Positions 34,201 to 45,732 of a stretch of 64,000 nt of DNA are shown in pieces. Both the position numbers and the translations under genes were made by a program. The notes under the pieces were generated by a model. That model made no database searches. It saw only the letters and a program-made list of their open reading frames with translations, and was not told the DNA's origin. The first letter of the stretch is position 1, and each line of letters starts with the position of its first letter. Location: contig CM049322.1 of assembly GCA_026874595.1 (NCBI GenBank), positions 33,438,340 through 33,502,339 of the forward strand, written 5' to 3'. This stretch comes from Sipunculus nudus. Taxonomy: Eukaryota > Annelida > Sipuncula > Golfingiida > Sipunculidae.

Positions 34201-37200
34201 CTGATATGTATCTCCTACAGCACTGTAATTATAAAGAGTCATTACAACATATCACTGATGTGTATCTACTACAGCACTATATTTAATAGTAGTCACAACA
34301 GCATATCACTGATATGTATCTCCTACAGCACTGTAATTATAAAGAGTCATTACAACATATCACTGATGTGTATCTACTACAGCACTATATTTAATAGTAG
34401 TCACAACAGCATGTCACTGATATGTATTTTCTACAGCACTGTAATTATAAAGAGTCATTACAACATATCACTGATGTGTATCTACTACAGCACTATATTT
34501 AATAGTAGTCACAACAGCATATCACTGATATGTATCTCCTACAGCACTGTAATTATAAAGAGTCATTACAACATATCACTGATGTGTATCTACTACAGCA
34601 CTATATTTAATAGTAGTCACAACAGCATGTCGCTGATATGTATCTCCTACAGCACTGTAATTATAAAGAGTCATTTCAACATATCACTGATGTGTATCTA
34701 CTACAGCACTATATTTAATAGTAGTCACAACAGCATATCACTGATATGTATCTCCTACAGCACTGTACTTATAAAGAGTCATTACAGCATATCACTGATG
34801 TGTATCAACTACAGCACTATATTTAATAGTTGTCACAACAGCATATCACTGATATGTATCTCCTACAGCAATGTAATTATAAAGAGTCATTACAACATAT
34901 CACTGATGTGTATCTACTACAGCACTTTATTTAATAGTAGTCACAACAGCATGTCACTGATATGTATCTCCTACAGCACTGTAATTATAAAGAGTCATTA
35001 CAACATATCACTGATGTGTATCTACTACAGCACTATATTTAATAGTAGTCACAACAGTATATCACTGATATGTATCTCCTACAGCACTGTAATTATAAAG
35101 AGTCATTACAACATATCACTGATGTGTATCTACTACAGCACTATATTTAATAGTAGTCACAGCAGCATGTCACTGATATGTATCTCCTACAGCACTGTAA
35201 TTATAAAGAGTCATTACAACATATCACTGATGTGTATCTACTACAGCACTATATTTAATAGTAGTCACAACAGCATATCACTGATATGTATCTCCTACAG
35301 CACTGTAATTATAAAGAGTCATTACAACATATCACTGATGTGTATCTACTACAGCACTATATTTAATAGTAGTCACAACAGCATATCACTGATATGTATC
35401 TCCTACAGCACTGTAATTATAAAGAGTCATTACAGCATATCACTGATTTGTATCTACTACAGCAATGTATTTAATAGTGGTCACTACAGCATATTACTGA
35501 TAAATATCTACTACAGCCCAGCATTTATTTGAAGTCATTACAGCATATCAAAGATCTGTATCTATTACAGAACTGTATTTAATATAAGTCACTACAGCAT
35601 ATCACTGATATGTATCTACCACAGCACTGTATTAAATAGAAGTCACTACCGGATATGACAGATAAGTATCTACTTCAGCACTGTATATAACAGTAGTAAC
35701 TACAGCAGATCACTGATATGTATCTACTACAGCACTGTATATAATAGTAGTCACTTCAGCATATCACAGATATGAATCTACCACAGAACTGTATGTATTA
35801 GAAGTCACAACAGCATATCATAGATATGTATCTACTTCAGCACTGTATTAATAAGTAGTCCCCACAGCGTATCACAGATATGTATCTCCTACAGCACTGT
35901 AATTATAACGAGTCATTACAACATATCACTGATGTGTATCTACTACAGCCCCGCACTTATTAGAAGTCATTAAAGCATATCACAGATCTGTATCTACTTC
36001 AGCACTGTATTTAAAAGTAGTCACTACAGCATATATCAGATAAGTATCTACTACAGAACTATATATATTAGTGGTCACTACAGCATATCACTGATATGTA
36101 TCTTCTACAGCACTGTATTTAATAGTAGTCACAACAGCATATCACAGATCTGTATCTACTAAAGCACTGTATTTATTAGTAGTCACTACAGCATATCACA
36201 GATCTGTATCTACTAAAGCACTGTTTATAATAGATGTCAGGACAGCTTATCACAGATATGTATCCACCATAGCACTGTACTAAATAGTAGTCAATACCGC
36301 AAATACAGATATGTATATATTACAGCACTGTATTTAACAGTAGTAACCACAGCATATCACTGATGTGTATCTACTACAGCACTTTATTTATTAGTAGTCA
36401 CTACAGCTTGCTACAGATAAGTATCAACTAAGCACTGTATTTATAAGTAGTCACTACAACATATCACTGATGTTTATCTACTACAGCACTGCATTTAATA
36501 GTAGTCACTAAAGTATAACACTGAGGCCAAAATAAAAAATAAGGATGGTTCTCAGGCACTTTTTTTCAGAAATCAATGCGGGCGGGCGCTTTTTTTATTT
36601 TAATTTTTTTGGTATGTTTCGAAAAAAATGTCAAATGATAAGGGAAAAGCATGAAAATAACAGTTTTATTTGCAAAATAAGTAAAAGCACTACAAAACAA
36701 AGGAAATTGTATGGTTTTATCTTCTTGGAAGAAATGTCGGTGCGGCAGCAGCTCAAATTGGAAAGTTTTTTATTGAAAAACAAAATAAAAATATTTGATG
36801 CGGGGGTTTAAAATTGATGCGGGCGGTGCCTGAGAACCATACCTTTAATTTTTTTGGCCTGATATGTATCTACTTCAGCACTGTATTTATTAGTAGTCAC
36901 CACAGCATATCACAGATATGTATGTAATACATCACTCTATTTATTAGGTGTCACTACAGCATATCACAGATATGTATCTACTACAGCACTGTATATAATA
37001 GTAGTCACTTCAGCATATCACAGATATGAATCTACCACAGAACTGTATGTATTTGAAGTCACAACAGCATATCATAGATATGTATCTACTTCAGCACTGT
37101 ATTAATAAGTAGTCCCCACAGCGTATCACAGATATGTATATATTACAACACTATTTATAAGTAGTCACTACAGCATATCAAAGATATGTATCTACTACAG

Positions 37201-37570
37201 CACTGTATTTAATAGTAGTCACTACAGCATATCATTGATAAGTATCTACCTTATGCCTGTATTTATAAGAAGTGACTACAGCATATCACTGATATGTTTA
37301 CTACAGCACTGTATTGATAATTAGTCACTGCCTCATAGCAGTGATACATATCTACTGCAGCAGCGCTTTATAAGTAGGAACTACAACACAGAAACGTTTA
37401 TTTATTTAGGAGAGCAATATATTGATAAGTAATCATTCAGCACAACACCGTTATGTATCTACTACAGCACTACATTGTTAAGTAGTTTATAATATTTTTT
37501 TCGAAACGCCCACTGATAAGTAGTTACAAGAGCACTGTATTGATAAGTACTCTTCACTGGAGAATTATAT
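31270..37570. repeat. Satellite array: 54-bp monomer, 108-bp dimer, 1,080-bp higher-order unit
   Basis: The basic monomer is CACTGATATGTATCTACTAC, AGCACTGTATTTAATAGTAG, TCACTACAGCATAT (54 bp). In the core (about 32,140-35,450) two diverged monomers alternate as a 108-bp dimer: one has TTTAATAGTAGTCACAACAG, the other AATTATAAAGAGTCATTACA. Diagnostic variants recur exactly 1,080 bp apart, showing a ten-dimer higher-order unit. The flanks (31,270-32,140 and 35,450-37,570) hold single, more divergent monomers. The array is open in one plus-strand frame because 54 is a multiple of three; that is not evidence of a gene. A miniature element interrupts it at 36,525-36,859. Confidence 0.95.
36525..36859. 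mobile_element. Miniature inverted-repeat element inside the satellite
   Basis: Terminal inverted repeats of about 35 bp start GGCCAAAA on both ends and share ATGGTTCTCAGGCAC. Further in, GATGCGGGCGG-type sequence appears near both ends. The satellite phrase CACTGATATG is split so that TGA occurs on both sides (36,522-36,524 and 36,860-36,862), a 3-bp target duplication. The GGCC ends and 3-bp duplication fit a PIF/Harbinger-like non-autonomous element, but no transposase is present, so the superfamily is inference. Confidence 0.8.
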
Positions 37571-38800
37571 ATCCACCAAAACTCAACACTGGTGGATAAT
37601 CACAACATCACAGCAATATCATGTTTACCACTGCTTAACACTCATGTGTACTTTCAGCAACACAGCTGTGACTAAAAGTAATAATCATAAGAGTTCAATA
37701 TCGATATATTCTGGCCGTGAATAGAATTCAATGATATGTACTTATGCAAATAAAATGTAGCTGCTTCGTAGGGCTTCTTGGACTTGTATGTTGGAGACAT
37801 ATTGTCATACACGGTGACAAAGAGAGCAGAGGGTTCTTCTTGTGGGAGTGCGTAGAGGAAAATGTTTACTTGGTATTTATTACTAAGGAGATCGTGCTTA
37901 GCTCTTATCATGCTAAGCCTTCGTCGTGTCCCTTATCTCCCGATATCTCCATGAAGCGCCATATACTTCTTAAAGTAAATCATCATTGATTTGACCTCCT
38001 TTTAGGAAGCTTGAGAAAAGGGTCCCTTTTTAATGTTTCACTGTTTGAGGCGTTTTAGCAGGTCAACACGTCTTTTCACTCTTAAGTGAGACAAAAATGA
38101 CCCACTAAACAGTCGCAGGTGATTTTCGATTTCGGGTGGATTGAATAGGGTTTACTGTTCCTGGGGACAGATGTACCCATGGTGCCCTGATGCACATATA
38201 CATTGTTTTTAAAAGCTGCTTAAATTATACCCTTGAAAGCATGTCAGTGCTTCTCTTAGTTAACTGTGCATTCCTGATAATTTATTAGTAGTTAAACAGC
38301 GTAAAATGTCTTTAAATCTCTGTATCGATATTGTTTAAACTAGATGGTAATAGACCAATGCAAGGATACTGTTTTTCCGATGACTACTCTCTTTGCATTG
38401 AGCAGGAAATCATTTATTACGGAATCATGGTGTATCTCTCCTTAAAACATTACCACTAATGCTTGGCCCTGTCTTACTTCGATTATGAAGCACTATGCCC
38501 CGATACAGATACATTGTCATTAATATATACTTATGGTGAAGAGTATGATAGGAATCACTTCAATTGATTTTACAGATGGTGTCGGATTAATAGTTAGACA
38601 CTTTGGCATGAGACAAAAGGCTGACTAATCACTTGGCTCATTTTGCTCTGAGAGTGGCTTACAAACTGACCTTTTTTTGTTACAATTTTAGCTATTTGTC
38701 TTGAAGAACTACTTTTAATATTTCATGAATCAGTGGTATCTGTTGGTGTTGATTAAAATTTTTTAATTATATATATTTTTTAAAATAGATTTTTATGACC
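37570..38800. other. No gene recognised
   Basis: This is unique-looking sequence after the satellite. A phrase at about 38,155-38,205 (CTGGGGACAGATGTACCCAT with GTGCCCTGATG) is a partial relative of the tandem unit that follows. The opposing 79- and 81-codon ORFs at about 37,670-37,990 lack any recognisable domain. Confidence 0.45.
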
Positions 38801-38814
38801 CTATAAAATGATAC

Positions 38815-40360
38815 TTTTCCTGAAATTTCTCCTCTTCTGGTAGCAAGCCGGAAAACGTAATTGAAAAAGGAAGACCTCTAGTGTTTGCAAAAGTCACCTT
38901 GAAAGGTTTTACTAATGTCAGCGTGTCCTCAGTTCGACATGTATTATCACAGTGCCGTGATCTACCCGTGCCGCCAAACACTGCCAGGTCATTTTAACTT
39001 AAGTAAAACGTTATCAGGGACAGGTGTACCCAATGTGCCCTCATTTACTCTTTATGCGGGACTACAATGAACCATAAAAAGCATATCATTTAAAAGTAAT
39101 AAATTATTGCCTTCGATATGAGTTCAGCCCCGTATGTGTGTGTCTGTTAACAATATACCTCGCGCAATGGAATGGAATCTTATTACATTTTCAGGGCATT
39201 CGGTGAATTGTCCAGTGACGATTCGATTAGATCTTGATGTGGATTCGGTGCATGGTCCGGATTCAAGAATGTTAAAAAGAAATATTTTCAAATACACAAT
39301 CACATACGAAAGAACTTGGGAGTATGGTTGTAATATGTGCAAACACGATTTTCGGAGCACCCCTAAATAGGGACTGTCCACATGGCCTTTACATGCGTTC
39401 TTTAGAACTTAATTAATAACAGCACAAGTGATGGTTCATTCATACTTTTAAACCTTTTAAGTACCTGTGTAAAACGGCGTAAATATATCGTGATATTATA
39501 AGAAATTATAATTCTTATTGGATAATATTGAACTCAAAAGTGAAGATTAGTATGTGATCAGTGCTAACTAATAGTTGAGTCCTTTAACATATCCCTGCCT
39601 CACCTCTGTCTGTTAAAATGTTGATGGAAATTTTCTGGTGGCGAGTCGGAAAACGTAATACAGGTACAAAGCACATTCGAATGAAGTCTAGTGAAATTGT
39701 ATGCCATAGATCACCTTGAATGGATTTAGAAATGGCGGCGGGTTGGCTGGTCTGCATGTCTTATCAGTGTACCATAAGCCACCAGTGACCGACAAAACAC
39801 TTCTAGGTCATTTTACATTGAGTTAATGTTCTTAGGGACAGATATACCGCATGTGCCCTCGTGTACTGATACGGTCTTTATGTGGACTATAATAAACCTA
39901 AGAAACAAATCAGCGTTGCTCTCAATTAATTTTGTACGCCTTACATTTATAATTAATCATTGTTGATTTCGCCAGGAGGGTTTGCATTTAGCCCCCTCTG
40001 TGTGAGTTTGTGTGCGTGTTTGTTCACAACACAACTAACGCAAAAGAATGAAATCTTATGAAAATTTAAAGGCATTTCGTGATTGGGTCAATTAAGGTTG
40101 GATTTAATTTTTATGTGACATCGGTACATGATTCGGATTCAGGAACTTCATTAAAGCATTATTCCAAAATGAGCATTAACTTATGCACGAATGAACCTGG
40201 GAATATGGAAAACATGATTTGGAACCATCCCACATTAGAGACTCTCCACATGGAAGCATCCGTTCTTTAGAATGCAGATTTCTAGTTTTAATCATTGGGC
40301 AAGAGTTGATTCACTCATTAGTTCTGAGTACTTTTGTTAAATGGCGTAGATATGTGTGAT
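38815..40360. repeat. Two-copy tandem repeat of about 0.8 kb
   Basis: The copies at about 38,815-39,480 and 39,625-40,360 share, in order, a GAAATTT..CTGGTrGC segment, GGAAAACGTAAT, CACCTTGAA, AGGTCATTTTAA-like, AGGGACAG..TACC..TGTGCCCTC, a TGTGTGTsTGTT segment, CATTTyGTGAATTG-like and a final ACATGGnnnnnTTCTTTAGAA segment. Part of the unit is the dispersed repeat also seen at 25,380. Opposing short ORFs in both copies follow the repeat and are not supported as genes. Confidence 0.65.
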
Positions 40361-40369
40361 ATATAAAAA

Positions 40370-40521
40370 AATAGAAGTTTAAGAAGCATAGTGATCACAA
40401 AAGTGAACCACGGGTGAGAGCGTTCACCGATGAGTATTGTCAGTGCCGGATCCAGAAATTCGAGAAGAGGGGGACTGGGGCAGCGGTTGATGGGAATTGG
40501 GGTTATATATTTGTATATATA

Positions 40522-40565
<44 letters not shown>

Positions 40566-41370
40566 TAATTAATATATATATATATATTAATTATAACTAT
40601 TTACGAAATAACTTTTCGGCCAATGAAAATACAAATATTATTTTATTTCATTTAAAAAAACCGGTTTATTTGGAAAGTTAATTACAGGTACTGGGAGGAG
40701 GGTATCGGAGATTTATTGAGAAAAATTTTAAATATGCAATGTCACAAGCGTTCTCGGTGTTATGACTCCCTTCCTCTTCATGGGCACATTTGGATCTTTA
40801 TCACAGGACTGTTCATTAATATCCCCACCCTATAAATAAGAACGTTATAAACTGGTAACAAATTAATAATTTATTTGCGAGGGTATAAAAAAGATATCTA
40901 GAACAATGAAAATTTATTACGGAAAACTGGAAAAAGAAATAGATGAGAGATGATGAGAGACGAGAGATGTTAAAGCTGAAGGGGGGGGGGGGGGTTGTGG
41001 ATTTGCCACCGATTCAGATGTGCACATTGGTAATCGAGTCTTTTTACCTATTCCATGCCTGGCCGCCATCTGTTAATGCTGATCAAAATCTCTGCATTTT
41101 TATAATTTGCGATTTTGTACGTGTCTGTATTTTACTATGTAACATCAAAGACAGGCTCATATTTAATGCGTTTTAATTATCCAGTTCTTTCTTAAAGTAT
41201 TTATTACGTATAATGTTATAGGACGATTGTCCACGAACCTCAGAGTCACGAGATAAGAAATATAAGATGAAACAGTGTTTATTAAATTCAAAGGCATTTT
41301 ACCATAGCTGTCAATAACCTAAAAGCTTCGCTAGTGAGTGATCGAAGAGAGAAACAGAAAATATGGACAT
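40370..41370. other. No gene recognised; (TA)n, poly-G
   Basis: Contains (TA)n at about 40,515-40,590 that includes an inverted AGTTATAATTAA / TTAATTATAACT pair, and a run of 14 G at 40,981-40,994. The 77-83-codon ORFs crossing these tracts are not supported. Confidence 0.5.
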
Positions 41371-41379
41371 GACAAAAAA

Positions 41380-41900
41380 ACTGAAAATGGTCATTAGTAT
41401 CACTTGTAAATTATTATTATGCACGGCACTTGTGTGGTATGACTTAGATACAACGTGGTTATTTTTGTTATGCCAGTTTTACTCTCAGGACTATAGTGTA
41501 GAGGGGAAATATGCGGACAAAGCCCCCTTGACTATGCTTTTATTTATGGTGATAAACACAAGAATTAATGAGCAATGCGCAACCCGGTCCCCGACCTCTT
41601 AAGATGATGGGACATACAAACACACTGATGTAGACTGTTCCTGCCATGTTGTGTACAATAAGATGATGATGGGACATACAAACACACTGATGTAGACTGT
41701 TCCTGCCATGTTGTGTACAATAAGATGATGATGGGACATACAAACACACTGATGTAGACTGTTCCTGCCATGTTGTGTACAATAAGATAACAAAGTGACG
41801 ATAACATATAATTTGCAAACTATTTATTATTATCATGTGATTATTAGTGGGTATTGCGACCACTGAACTGGCATCAGTGATAACGAAAAAATACGTGATA
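41380..41900. repeat. Segmental repeat copy A
   Basis: It aligns with 43,050-43,455: CATTAGTwTCACTTGTAAA, GGTATGACT, TTGACTATGCTTTTATTTA, GGTGATAAACACAAGAATTA, CGACCTCTTAAGATG, and after the tandem part AACATATAATTTGCAAACTA and TTGCGACCA. The copies differ at many bases and copy A contains an internal triplication. Confidence 0.8.
41601..41783. repeat. Three-copy 59/62-bp tandem repeat
   Basis: Units begin at 41,601, 41,660 and 41,722 with AAGATGATG and end TTGTGTACAAT. The second and third are 62 bp and the first is 59 bp because it has one GAT fewer. Units are otherwise virtually identical. The sister segment at 43,265 has a single unit, so the expansion happened after the segmental duplication. 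Confidence 0.9.
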
Positions 41901-41929
41901 AATCATTGTGCACTGTCGTCAAAGGTAGA

Positions 41930-42341
41930 CTGTAGACGAACTGCCTACACGGAGAGTCAGCGCTGGTCTCTTTATAGAGACCAATTTAACAAGAAATATA
42001 CGTAGGTAATAATATGAATATACATAAAGTACTTGGCACTAACGACTAGTGTGTCACTAAATACTTTATCGACGGTTAAATACTTCGTATTTGAACTTTT
42101 GATGAACAAGTAATTCCAACAGTAATTCCTTCCATTAAATTACTTCGTTTCTGAACATTTACAGAAGCAGCATAAACATTAGTATATAATATTTCTTAGA
42201 ATAATAAGGACTACTTCATGAATGATAACTTAACCTTTAGTCGCTATTTTATGACTTCGTAAGATACTCTGAAGAAGGCCTACCTGAACATAAGAAATAA
42301 CTGTAGACGAACTGCCTACACGGAGAGTCAGCGCTGGTCTG
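41930..42341. repeat. Direct repeat pair of about 40 bp
   Basis: CTGTAGACGAACTGCCTACA followed by CGGAGAGTCAGCGCTGGTCT occurs at about 41,932 and again at about 42,301 without change. The 330 bp between them is unlike either. Two perfect 40-bp copies in otherwise diverged sequence suggest a recent duplication or the ends of a small element. Confidence 0.75.
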
Positions 42342-42604
42342 AATCTCCTGGACAGTTCGCCCTGAGCATTCGCGGTGACCACAACTTTTCGCTCTATTAC
42401 ACCCGTTCATTACAACAGTTCATGATAACGAAAACCGGTCCCAAGGAGTGGAACTGGTTTGCAAGCAAGTATGACCAGCGAAAACACGAAATTGCCAGCA
42501 ATATGGCCATTGTACTAAAAAAATAATAATAGACCCTATGAGTGATAATATATAAAGGGTACAATACAAAATTGATGATAAGGTGCCTATATTGAACGAA
42601 CCGT

Positions 42605-42605
<1 letters not shown>

Positions 42606-42688
<83 letters not shown>
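42606..42688. repeat. (TA)n-(GA)n compound microsatellite
   Basis: (TA)n at about 42,606-42,648 passes into (GA)n to about 42,686, directly beside the tRNA-like segment on its 3' side (minus-strand sense). Confidence 0.9.
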
Positions 42689-42689
<1 letters not shown>

Positions 42690-42704
42690 GGAACATGAAA
42701 ACAC

Positions 42705-42800
42705 AGAAAAGTCCGGTCACTGCCGATGGAAATCAAACCATGCAAGGACCTTACGAATGACGGTCGCTTGCTCCATCCACTGAGCTACAGCCGATCCCCG
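42705..42800 (-). repeat. tRNA-derived sequence (SINE head or tRNA pseudogene)
   Basis: On the minus strand GGCTGTAGCTCAGTGGATGG contains a perfect RNA polymerase III A box (TAGCTCAGTGG). About 35 nt further on, GGTTTGATTTCC resembles the B box with one extra T. The anticodon arm is not clearly foldable and no matching acceptor stem was found, so it is not called a working tRNA. It is followed on the same strand by (TC)n and (TA)n, a common SINE tail. Confidence 0.6.
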
Positions 42801-43007
42801 ATCCCTCTGCGTATTTGCACACTTTTATAGGAACCAGCGAAGTGACGTCACGGTAGTACTACCCACCACGTGTCGGCACGTACAGCAACTTTGCATGCAG
42901 CAGGGAGGACTGGTGGCCTTATATGGTGTGCGGCATATATTATATTGAGGGATGAATGAATAGCCATGCTACGTACAATGAACCAGCATGGCTATTCGTT
43001 CATCCAT

Positions 43008-43049
<42 letters not shown>

Positions 43050-43054
<5 letters not shown>

Positions 43055-43460
43055 ATTAGTTTCACTTGTAAACTATCGTTTTGCACGACACTTTAGCGGT
43101 ATGACTCAGATACAACGTTGATATTTGTTTTATGCCTGTATTACTCTCAGGACTTAACTAAAGAGAGAAAATCTGCAGACAAGGCTCCCTTGACTATGCT
43201 TTTATTTACGGTGATAAACACAAGAATTAATGAGCAATGAGCAACGCGGTCCACGACCTCTTAAGATGGAAGGACAAACAAACACACTGATGTAGAGTGT
43301 TCCTGCCATGGTGTGTACAATAAGATAATAAAGCGAGAATAACATATAATTTGCAAACTATTCATTATCATTATGTGATTAATACAGGGTATTGCGACCA
43401 TTGAACTGGCATCAGTGATAACGAAAAACTACGTTATAAATAACTGTACCACGTTATAAA
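43050..43460. repeat. Segmental repeat copy B
   Basis: Diverged direct copy of 41,380-41,900 with a single AAGATGG..GTGTACAAT unit at about 43,264-43,322. It is flanked by (TA)n on both sides (about 43,012-43,050 and 43,467-43,511). Confidence 0.8.
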
Positions 43461-43463
43461 TCA

Positions 43464-43514
<51 letters not shown>

Positions 43515-43516
<2 letters not shown>

Positions 43517-45000
43517 CATGTGTGTGTTACTGATTACAGTTCACATAATCATATCAATTACATGATCAATACTACCAGACAATCTGATGATAATAGCATT
43601 TACTGTTCTCGTGACATTTGGTTAAAAGTGTAATATTAAGTATGAAAATAGCTGAATCCTAAAATTTGTGATACGTTAAATGCATGAAGGCGTCAGGTAG
43701 CCATTTTCAAGATAATTCGAGTTGTTTTGTTCATTTATTTCTCTTTGCTCTAAGAAAAAAAAGCTATCAGACTGATTCAGTTAGGGTAAAAAAAAATCAT
43801 TTCGGCTTACACCCAGTAGGTCAAAATAAGAGGTGGTACCTGTCGGTGACATCCACATGCATTCATGAAAAATTGTTTATGACAAGTGCATGCGTTTTTA
43901 GTGTATTTGGTTATCGATTTTGCAGTATATATTAACCTATATGTTAAAGCAGCAAACTTTGCAGTTCGTGAAAAGGCCTTTTGACAATAACTGAGTTTAT
44001 TCATTATCACTTATTTTGCTAAAAACTGCTGGTCAAGATCAAATAGCCTGAGCGTTTATACTTACTCCATTTTGTAGGAAGAAAGTAGTTCAACACAGCA
44101 GGACACAATCGCATGTCAATTATATGATACCAATATACCTGTATAAATGGATGATAGCAGCTATATTGGCTCCTTTGAAAAAAAGTAAAAGCTGGGATAT
44201 AAAAATACATGTGTTAGCACCATTATTAGTAAATCTTACAGGGCAAGAAGCCATTGTGAAAATAATTCAATTGATTTCATACTCATATTCTCATATATAT
44301 ATATATATATATATATACAATCTATCTCTAGTAGAATATGATATACATATACCAACAATATTCGTTGGTTTGTTAAAGAAAGGGCCCTATCCCACGCATC
44401 TGATACACCCCCGACCCTTGAAGATAAGTTCACGCTACTGGAACAATATCCCTGCTTTAAACATATATTATAAAAGACATGGAGTGTTGGTATATGTGTT
44501 GTCGATCCCCCTCAATATCAGTCATTTTGATTGTGTTTAATCAATCTCGAAATGTTTATTATTCACAAAGGGTACAGCTTGACAAAAAGGAATCCATGAG
44601 TCTATGGTGGACCATGACAGGTACACCTGTTGGAGAGTAAAGGTTTATTTACATGGCCCGTTTATGCGTATACGCGTGATCTTATATGGGATTCAGGGTA
44701 CAATGACGTCACCTCACAATCTTTTTGTTAAAGGCCTCCTCGATTTACTGTACAAATATCTTAGTCTGCCAGTTCATGTATATACACTCACATGTAAACT
44801 CACCTTAAGGGTGTTTGGGTCCCCATAAAATCGATGGTTTCAATATAACGCAGCTTCAGAAATTTACATGAGAAAATTAAGGAATATTTAAAAATTGGTT
44901 AATATGGTCATGGGAGTAACATTTGCATTAATTTCGGTACGCTAACATCTGCCGTTTCCGAGTGTGTAATGCTATTATGCTCATTTAGCCAAATGAATTT
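43515..45000. other. No gene recognised
   Basis: Contains a (TA)n tract at about 44,296-44,320. A plus-strand ORF of 138 codons (44,124-44,540) crosses that tract and shows no domain. Opposing ORFs at 43,684-44,210 are equally short. I see no splice-supported coding pattern. Confidence 0.45.
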
Positions 45001-45200
45001 CAAATTCCTGTAACTCTGCCAACATTCACTGAACTAGAAATATTCGAACAAACTTGAGGGAGATTATCACCAGGAATTTTTTGCTGAAATATTAAAGGAT
45101 TTGGCTTCATAGTGTCGGAGATGTTCAAAGGGTTTTTAACTTCCCCCCATAAAATATTAGTTGGATGCAGGTGGCGCCACCAAAATCTCAATCCCACAAC
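45000..45200. repeat. Single copy of the GGCGCCACC-containing repeat
   Basis: Contains GCAGGTGGCGCCACCAAAAT at about 45,167-45,186, preceded by phrases matching 27,540-27,760 (AATTTCAAATTCCTGTA-like, ATTyGAACAAACTTGA, TTTGCTnAATTATT-like). It belongs to the same family as 27,690-28,460. Confidence 0.65.
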
Positions 45201-45732
45201 ATTTGGAATGTGACTGACGCTTTGAAAGACTGGGACATGCCGTCATCAGTTAGCAACAGCACTTATTTACAGCAACGTATCCACTTATGTCTGGTGAGCA
45301 TTAGGTCTTAACTGATGAGGTGATACCTGCTGCTGACTGAATGACAGAGAGATGAATATAGACTTAAGTTTAAATAGAATCCACTCTTACATTGTTGGAG
45401 TAAACAAGTGACCCATGGGTTATAAGGCACAGCTGACTGATGTGTTTGTTGTTGTTATACCAGATGCATTTGTGTTTGGTAGTGGTTGCCCTGAAAACCA
45501 AATTGCCTCTGCCAGGAGGGTATGTTTTCATCCTGGTTCGTTTGTTTGTTCACAACATAACTCATACAATCATGAATAGAATGTTATGAAATTGTTAAAT
45601 TTTCTAGACATTTCGGAAATGGGCCAATAAAGAAACAATTAGATCAAATACCATACCATTTACAACACAGAATATGCAATTCATGTATGCTGCTTTATTT
45701 CTGTAGAAAAGGTAAACCTCTGATGACATGCT

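Noticed and set aside
32153-35532. Plus-strand ORFs of 196 and 892 codons read as a repetitive protein gene
   Set aside because: They are a direct result of a 54-bp satellite whose period is a multiple of three. No signal peptide, known domain or non-repetitive terminus is seen.
31270-37570. CRISPR-like array
   Set aside because: There are no unique spacers; the repeat is contiguous 54-bp satellite in an animal genome, and no cas genes occur.
41540-41863. Three overlapping minus-strand ORFs of 64-107 codons
   Set aside because: They are three frames of the same 62-bp tandem repeat.
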